From the NCBI GenBank assembly GCA_903870685.1, contig CAIQDX010000143.1, positions 1 through 44,313 on the forward strand: a stretch of 44,313 nucleotides of DNA. The letters are read 5' to 3'. Positions 8,810 through 17,296 of the stretch are shown piece by piece. The notes under the pieces were generated by a model, which was not told the origin of the DNA, did not search any database, and saw only the letters and a program-made list of their open reading frames with translations. The first letter of the stretch is position 1. Each line of letters begins with the position of its first letter. A program made the position numbers and the translations under genes. The DNA comes from an uncultured Chitinophagaceae bacterium. Its GTDB lineage: Bacteria; Bacteroidota; Bacteroidia; Chitinophagales; Chitinophagaceae.

Positions 8810-11581
8810 ATGAAATCATCGATTCAAAAAAGAATCATTACAATCAGTACAATAACTGTTGTTGGACTTATTGGACTTATTACTTTTATTTCTCTTTATC
8901 AGCTAAGAAAAATTGATGCTATTTCTAAATCACTTGTTCAAAAAAGAAATATAATATTCAACATTCAAGAACTCACATCACGAACTAATCTTTATTCTGC
9001 TAAAGCAATCCAATTTTCAGCAAAAGAAAAAAACAAGGAACTGGAAAATGAGATATTGATTCAAAAAAATAAAATAACTGAATCTATTGCATCACTTCAA
9101 ACCTTACATTTCGATGATGTTACTAAACAGATTTTATTAGACAGTTTTATTAACCAAATAAAAGCAAGCGCAATTTTTTCGGATAAGATAATTGAGCAAA
9201 AACGTAACAACATTCTAACAAAAGCAAATGAAGAATTTTATTCAAATAGCGGAAGAGCAAAAATAGATTCAGCAAGAAGTACTTATCACACTTTAAGAAC
9301 TTATGAACAGCAAGACGAACAAGTGCTTGAAAGTAATAACAGCAAAGATATTCAAGTTTTAAAAACCATTTTTTATCTAAGCATCTGTGCAATTTTTCTT
9401 ACACTAATTTTTGTTATTCGAAAAATTCAATTAGATCTTAATTATCAAAAAAAGGTGAATGAGCAGTTGCTTTATATGGCAACTTTAATTAACCAAACCG
9501 AGGATGGCATAGTCTCTTCAAAGAATGACATAATTGAAACTTGGAATAAAGGTGCTGAAAAAATTTATGGTTACACTGCCGAGGAAGCTATAGGCAAAAA
9601 TGTTTATGCTATCGTAAAGACTAAATTGACTGAGGCGGAGATTTTGAATTTTTTAAGTGAAATGGAACAACATGGAAAATGGAATGGTGAAGCTGTGCAT
9701 ACACACAAGAATGGAAATAAAATAAATTTATTAATATCGATCACCAAAATTGAAGATAAAAATTCGCCTAATTTTTTTGTATCTATTACCAAAGATATTA
9801 CACTGATGAAAAAAGCTGAAGATAATTCAGCTACTCTTTCCGAAATTTTGAATTCCACGAATAGTGCAATTTTTATCACCTCAAAAGATACAACGATTAC
9901 TACATGGAATAAAGGTGCCGAAAAATTATATGGTTATTCTGCCAGCGAAGTAATTGGAAAAAGAAGTTTAGATGTATTAAAAGTCCAGAAACCACTAATT
10001 GATTTTGTTGATTTTGATTATTCGATTGATCAATTTATTAGAAACGAATCAATACATTTTAATAAACAGGGTGAACCTTTATTAGTGGATGTATCATTAA
10101 ATTACAAAGCAGAAAATGATAATAACGGAAACTTTTTAATTATTATATCTGACATCACAGAAAAGAAAAAAGGCGAAGAACAAATTAAACATCTTGCATC
10201 CATCATTCAATCTTCAAATGATGCAATTTATACAACCAATAAAGAATTTATAATTACTAGCTGGAATAAGGGTGCAGAAAGAATGTATGGCTATACTGAA
10301 AAAGAAATGCTAGGGCAAAATGAATACAAAATTCTACCTGCATTTCATCCTGTTTTTTCAGACCAAAACATAAAATTATTTGAGGAAGTTGGCTATTTCA
10401 GAACTGAAAGTTCGCACAGAAAAAAAGACGGGCAAATAGTTATTGTAAGTATTTCAGTTACTTACCTAAAAGACGAAAATAATAGTACAACCGGATTTGT
10501 TATTGTTATAAATGATGTTACAGAGGTTAAAAAATTAGAAGGTCAGCTAACAAATTTCAATGAAAAATTAGAAGCTGAAGTAGCACAAAAGACAAAAGAA
10601 TTAAATGACGTATTTGGCCGTGTTACTGATGGATTTATGGCGTTAAATAATGAAAGATGTTTCACTTATGTAAATAATAAAGCTGGAGAAATCCTTCAAA
10701 AAAATTGGAAAACATTAATTGGCAAAAACATTGAAAAAGAATTTGCAAATATTGATGAGAACTTTTTGAAAGCTTACGACAAAGTAATTAAAACGCAACA
10801 GCACATTTATTTTGAAGACTTCTTTGAAAGTTTTAATAGTTGGTTAGAGTTTAATTTTTATCCATCCTCAAATGGCGTATCAATATATTTTAAGGATATC
10901 ACCAACCAAAAGAAAACACAAGAAGATCTAATTAAACTCAATTATCGTTTCAGAACACTTGCCTCTCATCTTCAGAATTCAAGAGAAGAAGAAAGAATAA
11001 ATATTGCAAGAGAAATTCATGATGAACTTGGTCAAATGGCTACAGCTATTAAAATTGATGTAAGCTGGATGAAGAAAAAAATAACTGGAGAAAATGAAGA
11101 TGTAAAAATAAAAATGGATGAGACTATAGCACAGTTATCTGAAATGGTAAATACAATTAGAAGAATTGCACAGGAACTAAGACCAAGTATTTTGGATAAT
11201 CTGGGTTTGACAGCTGCAATAGAATGGTATTGCGGCGACTTTCAAAAGAGAACAAATATTCAGTGCAAATTTGACAATGAAGTAGGTGACCTTAATCTAC
11301 CCGATAATATAAAAACAAATTTATTCAGAATTTGTCAGGAGTCTTTAACCAACATTATGCGCCATGCTAATGCCACACAAGCTGAATGCACAATTCAAAA
11401 ACAAAAAAGGAAAATTATTTTAACGATAACTGATAATGGTAAAGGGTTCGACACCATGCAAAAAACAAAATCGTTGGGTTTATTGGGAATGCAGGAAAGG
11501 GCTTTTTTAATAAATGCTGAATTAAAAATTGAAAGTTCAAAGAATCATGGGACAACAATAAGAGTTGAAATAGAATCATAA
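8810..11581 (+). CDS. Membrane PAS-domain sensor histidine kinase, NarX/HisKA_3 type
   Basis: Sensor kinase of 923 aa. Residues 10-32 and about 186-203 are membrane helices around a predicted helical extracytoplasmic domain of about 150 residues (CHASE3-like in size). Four PAS domains follow: three with a near-identical WNKGAEK/RxYGY core at about 220-335, 340-455 and 458-580, and a diverged fourth at about 600-705. A coiled coil (LEAEVAQKTKELNDV) links the third and fourth. The HisKA_3 box is EEERINIAREIHDELGQ (phospho-acceptor His 737), with RRIAQELRPSILDNLGL. The ATPase domain has the N-box ESLTNIMRHANA (Asn about 848) and the DNGKGFD and GLLGMQERA boxes. It is probably co-transcribed with the response regulator 26 nt downstream. 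The triplicated PAS core suggests recent internal duplication. The signal is unknown. Confidence 0.93.
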   Translation: MKSSIQKRIITISTITVVGLIGLITFISLYQLRKIDAISKSLVQKRNIIFNIQELTSRTNLYSAKAIQFSAKEKNKELENEILIQKNKITESIASLQTLHFDDVTKQILLDSFINQIKASAIFSDKIIEQKRNNILTKANEEFYSNSGRAKIDSARSTYHTLRTYEQQDEQVLESNNSKDIQVLKTIFYLSICAIFLTLIFVIRKIQLDLNYQKKVNEQLLYMATLINQTEDGIVSSKNDIIETWNKGAEKIYGYTAEEAIGKNVYAIVKTKLTEAEILNFLSEMEQHGKWNGEAVHTHKNGNKINLLISITKIEDKNSPNFFVSITKDITLMKKAEDNSATLSEILNSTNSAIFITSKDTTITTWNKGAEKLYGYSASEVIGKRSLDVLKVQKPLIDFVDFDYSIDQFIRNESIHFNKQGEPLLVDVSLNYKAENDNNGNFLIIISDITEKKKGEEQIKHLASIIQSSNDAIYTTNKEFIITSWNKGAERMYGYTEKEMLGQNEYKILPAFHPVFSDQNIKLFEEVGYFRTESSHRKKDGQIVIVSISVTYLKDENNSTTGFVIVINDVTEVKKLEGQLTNFNEKLEAEVAQKTKELNDVFGRVTDGFMALNNERCFTYVNNKAGEILQKNWKTLIGKNIEKEFANIDENFLKAYDKVIKTQQHIYFEDFFESFNSWLEFNFYPSSNGVSIYFKDITNQKKTQEDLIKLNYRFRTLASHLQNSREEERINIAREIHDELGQMATAIKIDVSWMKKKITGENEDVKIKMDETIAQLSEMVNTIRRIAQELRPSILDNLGLTAAIEWYCGDFQKRTNIQCKFDNEVGDLNLPDNIKTNLFRICQESLTNIMRHANATQAECTIQKQKRKIILTITDNGKGFDTMQKTKSLGLLGMQERAFLINAELKIESSKNHGTTIRVEIES

Positions 11582-11607
11582 TTATTTTAAAATCTAAATA
11601 TCCGACT

Positions 11608-12234
11608 ATGAAAATTTTAATTGCAGACGACCATAGTGTTGTAAGAAAAGGTTTAAGATTAATCTTAGAAGAAGAATATCCTAATGCACAAATTGATGAA
11701 GTATCAGATTCTTTTGAGCTTTTGAAAAAAGTTGCAAAAGAAAACTATACGGTTATTGTTTCCGATATTACAATGCCCGGCAGATCTGGTGTTGAGATTA
11801 TTAAAGAAGTAAAAGAATATGCACCTAAAACACCTTTGCTAGTTTTAAGTGTTCATGCTGCAGAAGAATATGCAGTTCGTGCCATCAAAGCCGGCGCAGC
11901 GGGTTATCTTACTAAAGACAGTGCCCCGGATGAGCTAATTAAAGCTGTTGAATATATATTGAAAGGCAAAAGATATATTACTTCTGAAATAGCTGAGCTC
12001 TTGGCCGATTCTTACGGCGATAATTTTGATAAGCCTGCTCATGAATCTTTGTCCAACAGAGAATTTGAAGTAATGAAATTTATTGCAGCTGGTAAAAGCA
12101 TTTCTGAAATGGCAGAAACACTTTCATTAAGTGTAAACACTATCAGCACTTACAGAGCAAGGATATTAGATAAAATGCGTATTACCACAAATACTGAGTT
12201 AATTAAATATGCAATTGAGCATAAACTGGTGTAA
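11608..12234 (+). CDS. NarL/FixJ-family response regulator
   Basis: 208-aa two-domain regulator. The receiver has the acidic pair D7-D8, the phospho-acceptor Asp53 (VSDITMPG), a conserved Ser in VLSVHA and Lys in YLTKD. The LuxR-type helix-turn-helix at about 142-205 has LSNREFEVMKFIAAGKSISEMAE and SVNTISTYRARILDKM. It lies 26 nt after the kinase gene, so the two are very likely a cognate pair. It is a close paralogue of the regulator at 16419-17048. Confidence 0.95.
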   Translation: MKILIADDHSVVRKGLRLILEEEYPNAQIDEVSDSFELLKKVAKENYTVIVSDITMPGRSGVEIIKEVKEYAPKTPLLVLSVHAAEEYAVRAIKAGAAGYLTKDSAPDELIKAVEYILKGKRYITSEIAELLADSYGDNFDKPAHESLSNREFEVMKFIAAGKSISEMAETLSLSVNTISTYRARILDKMRITTNTELIKYAIEHKLV

Positions 12235-12603
12235 AAAATCATTTCATTATCATCTTCATATTACTTGTAGTAAAAATACTACTCATTGTATTTTATTCAT
12301 TACCCTTTATTAATTCCATTACTACTTTATTTTCACGCGATTCGCTATTGTGCCCTTTTTTTATTCTGTGCAATTTTACATTAGAAAAGAAAAATCAGAA
12401 TAAGAAATAATAAAAGAAAAACAATAGAACCAAGATTTCCAGAATAGAAAAATAACAAGCTCTTATTAAAGTGAATACAGAGTTGAGAAATTAAAAATTA
12501 CTCAGCTGCTAGTTTATTGCCCTGACTGAAATAAAAAATTGGTCAACAATAAACTTTTGCAAATACATATTATTTTATTTTTTAATACTTATAAATCCAA
12601 ACC
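12235..12603. other. Intergenic region between regulator and GH5 gene
   Basis: 369 bp with no convincing ORF. It holds a 6-4-6 inverted repeat (GTAGTA AAAA TACTAC, 12267-12282) and the bipartite element at 12330-12390. No clear terminator follows the regulator, so some read-through into the GH5 gene is possible. Confidence 0.5.
12330..12390 (+). promoter_or_regulatory. Bipartite upstream element, copy 1
   Basis: TTTTCACGCGATTCGCTATT (12330-12349), 21 nt of unrelated spacer, then CAATTTTACATTAGAAAAGA (12371-12390). The same two blocks with the same 21-nt spacing occur at 14099-14160 upstream of the lipoprotein gene. The right block is 213 nt before the GH5 start codon. Likely a shared control site or a conserved leader; the mechanism is unknown. 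Confidence 0.55.
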
Positions 12604-13698
12604 ATGAAAAAGATATTACACATAGCATTACTGATGATGTTGGGTGTAACTTTTTTACATGCAAAACCAAATCCTATTTCAGGATCATTTGGTATAACCC
12701 TTTGTGGTGCTGAGTTTGGTCAAAATAATCTTCCCGGAATATTAAATACACATTACATCTACCCCACCGAAAGTGAAGTTGAATATTTTGCAAATAAGGG
12801 AGTTCAGATAATTCAACTACCAATCAGATGGGAAAGAATACAAAGAACATTAGGTGGTCCTTTGGATGCAAGAGAACTCACTTTAATTGAAAAATTTTTA
12901 TCCGATTGTTCAGTAAGAAATATTCAAGTGACTTTAATTATGCAGAACTATGGACGATATAAAATAAACAATGTTGAATATATCATTGGTAGCCCTCAAG
13001 TTTCAAGAGCTAACTATAAAGATGTTTGGAAAAAATTAGCAACAGCTTTAAAAAACAGAAATAACATTTACGCTTTTAGTATCATGAGCGAACCCAATCA
13101 CATGCTGAATTATTCTTGGTTCGAATCTGCACAACAAGCAATTAATGGTATCAGAGAAGTTGACCGAGCTCATACCATTTTAGTTGATGGCGATAACTAC
13201 TCCGGACCTGAAACATGGGTTGAATACAATGATCAATTAAAGTATTTAGTTGATCCTGCCAACAACATGATGTTTAATGCCCATTGTTATTTTGATGAAG
13301 ATCGTTCAGGCGAATACAAAAAATCTTATGCGGCAAGCGGTTCTAATGAAATGACAGGTGTTGAAAGAATCAAACATTTTGTAGAATGGCTTCATAAAAA
13401 CAATAAGAAAGGATTTGTGGGAGAATTTGGAATTCCAAATAATGATAACAGATGGATGGTTGTTCTGGATAATTTCTTACAATATCTCACTGAAAATAAT
13501 ATTGGAGGCTGTTACTGGGCTGCCGGACGCTGGTGGAAAAACTATCCTTTATCTATCGAACCTATTGGAACTTCTGATAGGCCACAAATGAATTTGTATG
13601 CGAAATATTTAATCCCGGGAAATAAAAAATCTTTAAATGCATCTACTACAAAGAATGCCAATATAGACACAATGAGATTAATTGCAGCAAATAGATAG
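12604..13698 (+). CDS. Secreted glycoside hydrolase family 5 (cellulase-like)
   Basis: Predicted endo-acting beta-glycosidase. A signal peptide (MKKILHIALLMMLGVTFLHA) precedes a single (beta/alpha)8 catalytic domain that fills the 364-aa protein. Family landmarks: IQLPIRWERIQ near the first strands, the acid/base Glu 163 in FSIMSEPNHML, the NAHCYFDED His/Tyr region, the nucleophile Glu 274 in GFVGEFGIPN, and CYWAAGRWW near the end. The residue before the acid/base Glu is Ser where GH5 usually has Asn (NEP). No carbohydrate-binding module or T9SS sorting tail is visible. It shares an upstream element with the lipoprotein gene, so the two are probably co-regulated. Confidence 0.85.
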   Translation: MKKILHIALLMMLGVTFLHAKPNPISGSFGITLCGAEFGQNNLPGILNTHYIYPTESEVEYFANKGVQIIQLPIRWERIQRTLGGPLDARELTLIEKFLSDCSVRNIQVTLIMQNYGRYKINNVEYIIGSPQVSRANYKDVWKKLATALKNRNNIYAFSIMSEPNHMLNYSWFESAQQAINGIREVDRAHTILVDGDNYSGPETWVEYNDQLKYLVDPANNMMFNAHCYFDEDRSGEYKKSYAASGSNEMTGVERIKHFVEWLHKNNKKGFVGEFGIPNNDNRWMVVLDNFLQYLTENNIGGCYWAAGRWWKNYPLSIEPIGTSDRPQMNLYAKYLIPGNKKSLNASTTKNANIDTMRLIAANR

Positions 13699-14098
13699 AA
13701 TAGAAAACAGAAATAGTTTTATAAAGCAAGGGCAGTTTTTCTGTTAAAAATTTTAATCTAATTAAAGGTGTTGAGATATTCTCTAAAATATTAAAATACT
13801 ATTTACTTAATTCTGTAGTGTTTTATTGACAAATATTGTAGCATTATTTAATTACTTCAAATCCAATAATTCAAAGATAATTTCTCAAATGATGAATTAT
13901 CTAATATTTATAAAATCAAGCACACATTAAAAAACTGAATACAGGCTTGACTTACAGATTTGTAAAACTGAAATTCATTGAAACGAAATTCATTTTTACA
14001 TCATAATTCTATTACATGATTTCAACACTTTTTTGATTGTTTGTGTTACAAAATCAGTAGTTAAAAAACTACAAAACAGAATAATATTCACTAGTCAT

Positions 14099-14160
14099 TT
14101 TTCACACGATTCGCTATTTATCTCACCGGTTATGTGAAGCAGTTTTACAGTAGCAAAAGA
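14099..14160 (+). promoter_or_regulatory. Bipartite upstream element, copy 2
   Basis: TTTTCACACGATTCGCTATT (14099-14118), 21-nt spacer, then CAGTTTTACAGTAGCAAAAGA (14140-14160, one nt too long to quote fully aligned). The left block differs from copy 1 at one base in 20. The right block is 45 nt before the start codon of the lipoprotein gene. Confidence 0.55.
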
Positions 14161-14176
14161 TTACAAATGTTGTAAT
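14160..14176. promoter_or_regulatory. Perfect palindrome upstream of lipoprotein gene
   Basis: ATTACAA-ATG-TTGTAAT is a 7-3-7 perfect inverted repeat, 29 nt before the start codon. Its position suits an operator overlapping the promoter or leader. No family is assigned. Confidence 0.35.
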
Positions 14177-14205
14177 ACTTGAGTTGAAATGAAAAATCTG
14201 ATTTT

Positions 14206-16287
14206 ATGAAAACTGATCGAATATATATTGTACTTTTTACTTTGTTCATTTTCATTTCATGCTCAAAAAAAATGGATATCATTGCCAACGATCCATCCAA
14301 TAACATATCTGTTACAACTGCCGAAAATTTAGGGACTGCTTTTAAAGGAACAAATGTATCATGGAAGAATAATCCAGCAAACAATACTACTGCAATTGTA
14401 AATTATCATCCCAACAGTAACAATGGTTACGAAGTTTTATTGGTTGATAATGGTCTATTAAATACCAACACTCCTATAAATGCATTTAGATTTATATCTG
14501 TAAACATAAATGATAAAAATTATAAAGTAGTTACAATAAAAACAGCATCCGGCTCAGAGATAATAAAATCAGTTGGACGAATTGTAAGATTTGTTTATGG
14601 TTCTAATAAAAAATTGTATGTGGCAACTGAAGGAAGTATAGATGGTGGTGGACATATCATTGAATACGATCCTAACACACAAACAGCTTTAGATCTCGGT
14701 AAACCATTTTATATTAATGGAAGTTACTTGGATATTTATTCATTAAGTGTAGGAACTGATGGTGCTTTGTACATCGGTTCATTTGGTGGTAGTGGAAATG
14801 TAATGACATCAAGATATAACTACAATGGAGTATTTGAAACTGACAATACTACTTTAGATAATGTTTCAAGATATGTTGATTATATAAGCGGAGATGAAAC
14901 TTACACTTATGCTTCTTGCGGAGAAAATAATTGGATGCTTTATGCTATCAACAGATCAACAAAAGAAAAAAAAGTTATTCTTTCTAATTCAAGTTCACGT
15001 ATTTCTATAAATACGTTTACCGATGCGCCATATGCAAGTCTTATCAATACAAACTATCAATTAAAAAATGGAACAGCTACTGCATTAGGGTTTCCATATG
15101 TACCTACTACAAACGAATTGGCATATTCTCCTTACTCAATAGAAACTGTTTCTTCTCTGAATATAAATTATAACATGTATCAAAAAACTTTGAGTTATAC
15201 TTTAATCGGTAATGCAAACAATTCAATAACTATTTCCGATATTCAAGATGATACATATCCAACCGGTGAAAGTATTTGGTTTAATAATCAACTGTATTTA
15301 TCAACAATCCTTCATCCATTAATTGGTATTTATAATGATAACACAAAAGATGTAACATTAGGAAATATAGGAATTGATGTTTATAGCTTAGCTGCAAATA
15401 CTAATACAAATAAAATTGAAATTGGTGGCTATCCCAAAGGTGATTTGTTCGAATATAATGTTCAACAACCGTGGACACTGGATGGCGCTAATTTAGGCAA
15501 TTACTCAACCAATTCTTTAAAAAATCAAACAAATCCAAAATTATTGGCAATGTTGCAAGATGCTGATGTAGCAGGTATTAATGGTACAATGTATGTCTCC
15601 AAAATCGCAGTTACAAAAAACAATTTGATTGTTGCAGCAGGTAATAATGATAGAATCACTACAAGCTCTGACAGAGTTTTAGCCATCAGTACTATTAATG
15701 GAAATAATTATTCGAATTTAATTTTGCCTGAATTCAGTCAATACCAATTCTCTTCAATGTGTCTTGCACCCGATAGTAATAATGTTATCATTTCAGCTGT
15801 TGCAAATAGCGGACAAGGCAAAATTTATAAATACAATCCTTCATCAAATAGTATAACTCAAAGTTTTACTTTTCCTGTGAATAATCCGGGACAAATTGTG
15901 GCATTCGATAATAGTACCATTGCAGGAGTTTATAACGAAGTTCTTTACTTGTTTGATTTGAATACAGGAACAATTGTTTGGACACAAACTTTATCTCCCG
16001 GACAAAGAATTTATGCGATTACTAAAGCACCAGACAATAGTATTTGTATTGCATTTATGTATTTACAAGCAACACATTTTAATATAATGAAATATAGATT
16101 CACAAAAAGCGGATCTGCTTATACCGCTACAAATGTTTCACTTGGCGAATTTTCAGATGTTGACAATTTCGAACCTTCAAAACCTCAATGGTTAACTTTT
16201 GGTAAGTCTTACACTCAAGCCAATGCCTACGATCTCTATGTAACCGGCTTGAAATCAATTTACAGATTTAAAAACTGTATTAATTAA
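14206..16287 (+). CDS. Large lipoprotein, probable beta-propeller fold, function unknown
   Basis: 693-aa predicted lipoprotein: MKTDRIYIVLFTLFIFISC ends in a Bacteroidota-style lipobox with the acylated Cys at 19. The rest is rich in Asn, Thr, Ser and Tyr and contains repeated strand-turn segments of the type LYVATEGSIDGGGHIIEYDP, DGALYIGSFGG, NNQLYLSTILHPL and LYDLYVTGLKSIYRF, as expected of a six- to eight-bladed propeller (PQQ/SMP-30-like). I recognise no catalytic motif. It follows the GH5 gene and shares its upstream element, so a role in binding or sensing a carbohydrate at the cell surface is plausible but inferred. Confidence 0.6.
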   Translation: MKTDRIYIVLFTLFIFISCSKKMDIIANDPSNNISVTTAENLGTAFKGTNVSWKNNPANNTTAIVNYHPNSNNGYEVLLVDNGLLNTNTPINAFRFISVNINDKNYKVVTIKTASGSEIIKSVGRIVRFVYGSNKKLYVATEGSIDGGGHIIEYDPNTQTALDLGKPFYINGSYLDIYSLSVGTDGALYIGSFGGSGNVMTSRYNYNGVFETDNTTLDNVSRYVDYISGDETYTYASCGENNWMLYAINRSTKEKKVILSNSSSRISINTFTDAPYASLINTNYQLKNGTATALGFPYVPTTNELAYSPYSIETVSSLNINYNMYQKTLSYTLIGNANNSITISDIQDDTYPTGESIWFNNQLYLSTILHPLIGIYNDNTKDVTLGNIGIDVYSLAANTNTNKIEIGGYPKGDLFEYNVQQPWTLDGANLGNYSTNSLKNQTNPKLLAMLQDADVAGINGTMYVSKIAVTKNNLIVAAGNNDRITTSSDRVLAISTINGNNYSNLILPEFSQYQFSSMCLAPDSNNVIISAVANSGQGKIYKYNPSSNSITQSFTFPVNNPGQIVAFDNSTIAGVYNEVLYLFDLNTGTIVWTQTLSPGQRIYAITKAPDNSICIAFMYLQATHFNIMKYRFTKSGSAYTATNVSLGEFSDVDNFEPSKPQWLTFGKSYTQANAYDLYVTGLKSIYRFKNCIN

Positions 16288-16361
16288 CATCAGAATTTAC
16301 ATGGTCTTAAAAGCCCCAAATTTTAAACCAAGAATCATATGACCAATTGGTTTGTTTGTTT

Positions 16362-16369
16362 TATATTTG
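16362..16369 (+). promoter_or_regulatory. Candidate -7 promoter element for second regulator
   Basis: TATATTTG matches the Bacteroidota -7 consensus TAnnTTTG exactly, 49 nt before the start codon. No well-spaced -33 TTTG is apparent. Confidence 0.35.
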
Positions 16370-16418
16370 AAAATAATAGAAACTTAACCCTTTAAAAACA
16401 GTTTAATAAATTAAGATT

Positions 16419-17048
16419 ATGACAATTTTAATTGGCGATGATCATAGCGTGGTTAGGAGAGGTTTAAAGACTATATTATTAGATGCATACCCATTTGCTC
16501 AAATTGATGAAGCAAGTGATGGTACTGAATTATTAGAAAAAGCATTAAAACAAGATTGGAGTATTATTATTTCGGATATAACTATGCCGGGTTATACTGG
16601 TATTGAAGTATTAAAACTTTTAAAAGAAAAAAAACCTAAGCAGCCTGTTTTAATGTTAAGTGTTCACGCTCCCGAACAATATGCAATTAGAACTTTAAAA
16701 GCCGGAGCTTCTGGTTATCTAACAAAAGAAAGTGCACCCGATGAATTAGTAAAAGCTGTACAACATATATTAAGCGGAAGAAAATATATCACTCCTGAGG
16801 TTGCAGAATTGTTGGTCTTCATGAATTCGGATGATGATGCAAATAAAAAATTACATGAAAGCCTTTCTGATAGAGAGTTTGAAGTATTAAAATTAATTGC
16901 ATCGGGTAAAACAGTTTCTCAAATTGCAGAAATATTAATCTTAAGTATTCATACAATTAGCACCTATCGTTCACGCATTTTAGAAAAAATGCACATGTCA
17001 ACTAATGCTGAACTCACCAAATACGCTATCACAAATCAATTAGTTTAG
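16419..17048 (+). CDS. NarL/FixJ-family response regulator, paralogue of 11608-12234
   Basis: 209 aa. Receiver with D7-D8, phospho-acceptor Asp53 (ISDITMPG), LSVHA and YLTKES. The C-terminal LuxR-type DNA-binding domain has LSDREFEVLKLIASGKTVSQIAE and SIHTISTYRSRILEKM. It aligns end to end with the regulator at 11608-12234, with most residues identical, so the pair arose by duplication. No kinase gene is adjacent, so it may share the kinase at 8810 or be driven by another one. It probably has its own promoter. Confidence 0.94.
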   Translation: MTILIGDDHSVVRRGLKTILLDAYPFAQIDEASDGTELLEKALKQDWSIIISDITMPGYTGIEVLKLLKEKKPKQPVLMLSVHAPEQYAIRTLKAGASGYLTKESAPDELVKAVQHILSGRKYITPEVAELLVFMNSDDDANKKLHESLSDREFEVLKLIASGKTVSQIAEILILSIHTISTYRSRILEKMHMSTNAELTKYAITNQLV

Positions 17049-17240
17049 AAAAATAGTGTAGTCGCAACGGTTACCTATAATTCATTGATAGGACTATATT
17101 CTACAATTTTTTTCATTTATACATTTGTTGTAGAAATTAATACAACACAAACGAGATTGTATATTTTAAATCCTATTTTCTGTAAAAAACTATAATCCCT
17201 CTATTGAAAAACCAATAAGTCCATTTTCCTAGATTCTGAA

Positions 17241-17275
17241 AAAATAAAAGGCTCCTAACCCGAGCCTTTTATTTT
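17241..17275. terminator. Bidirectional intrinsic terminator
   Basis: AAAATAAAAGGCTC (17241-17254) pairs with GAGCCTTTTATTTT (17262-17275) around a 7-nt loop, with T-rich tails in both directions. It lies between the convergent regulator (stop 17048) and proline dehydrogenase (stop 17297) genes and would serve both. Confidence 0.9.
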
Positions 17276-17296
17276 AAATGGAAATTTTCAAGATTA

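Larger units (their letters stand above)
13699..14205. other. Long intergenic region upstream of the lipoprotein gene
   Basis: 507 bp, very AT-rich, with no supported ORF. It contains a 6-4-6 inverted repeat (GTAGTT AAAA AACTAC, 14057-14072) resembling the one at 12267-12282, the second bipartite element (14099-14160), and a perfect 17-nt palindrome overlapping its end. A GAAATTCATT direct repeat lies near 13970-13995. I see no clear terminator after the GH5 gene. Confidence 0.5.

Noticed and set aside
12267-12282. Intrinsic terminator after the first regulator
   Set aside because: The stem is only 6 A/T-rich base pairs and no T-run follows.
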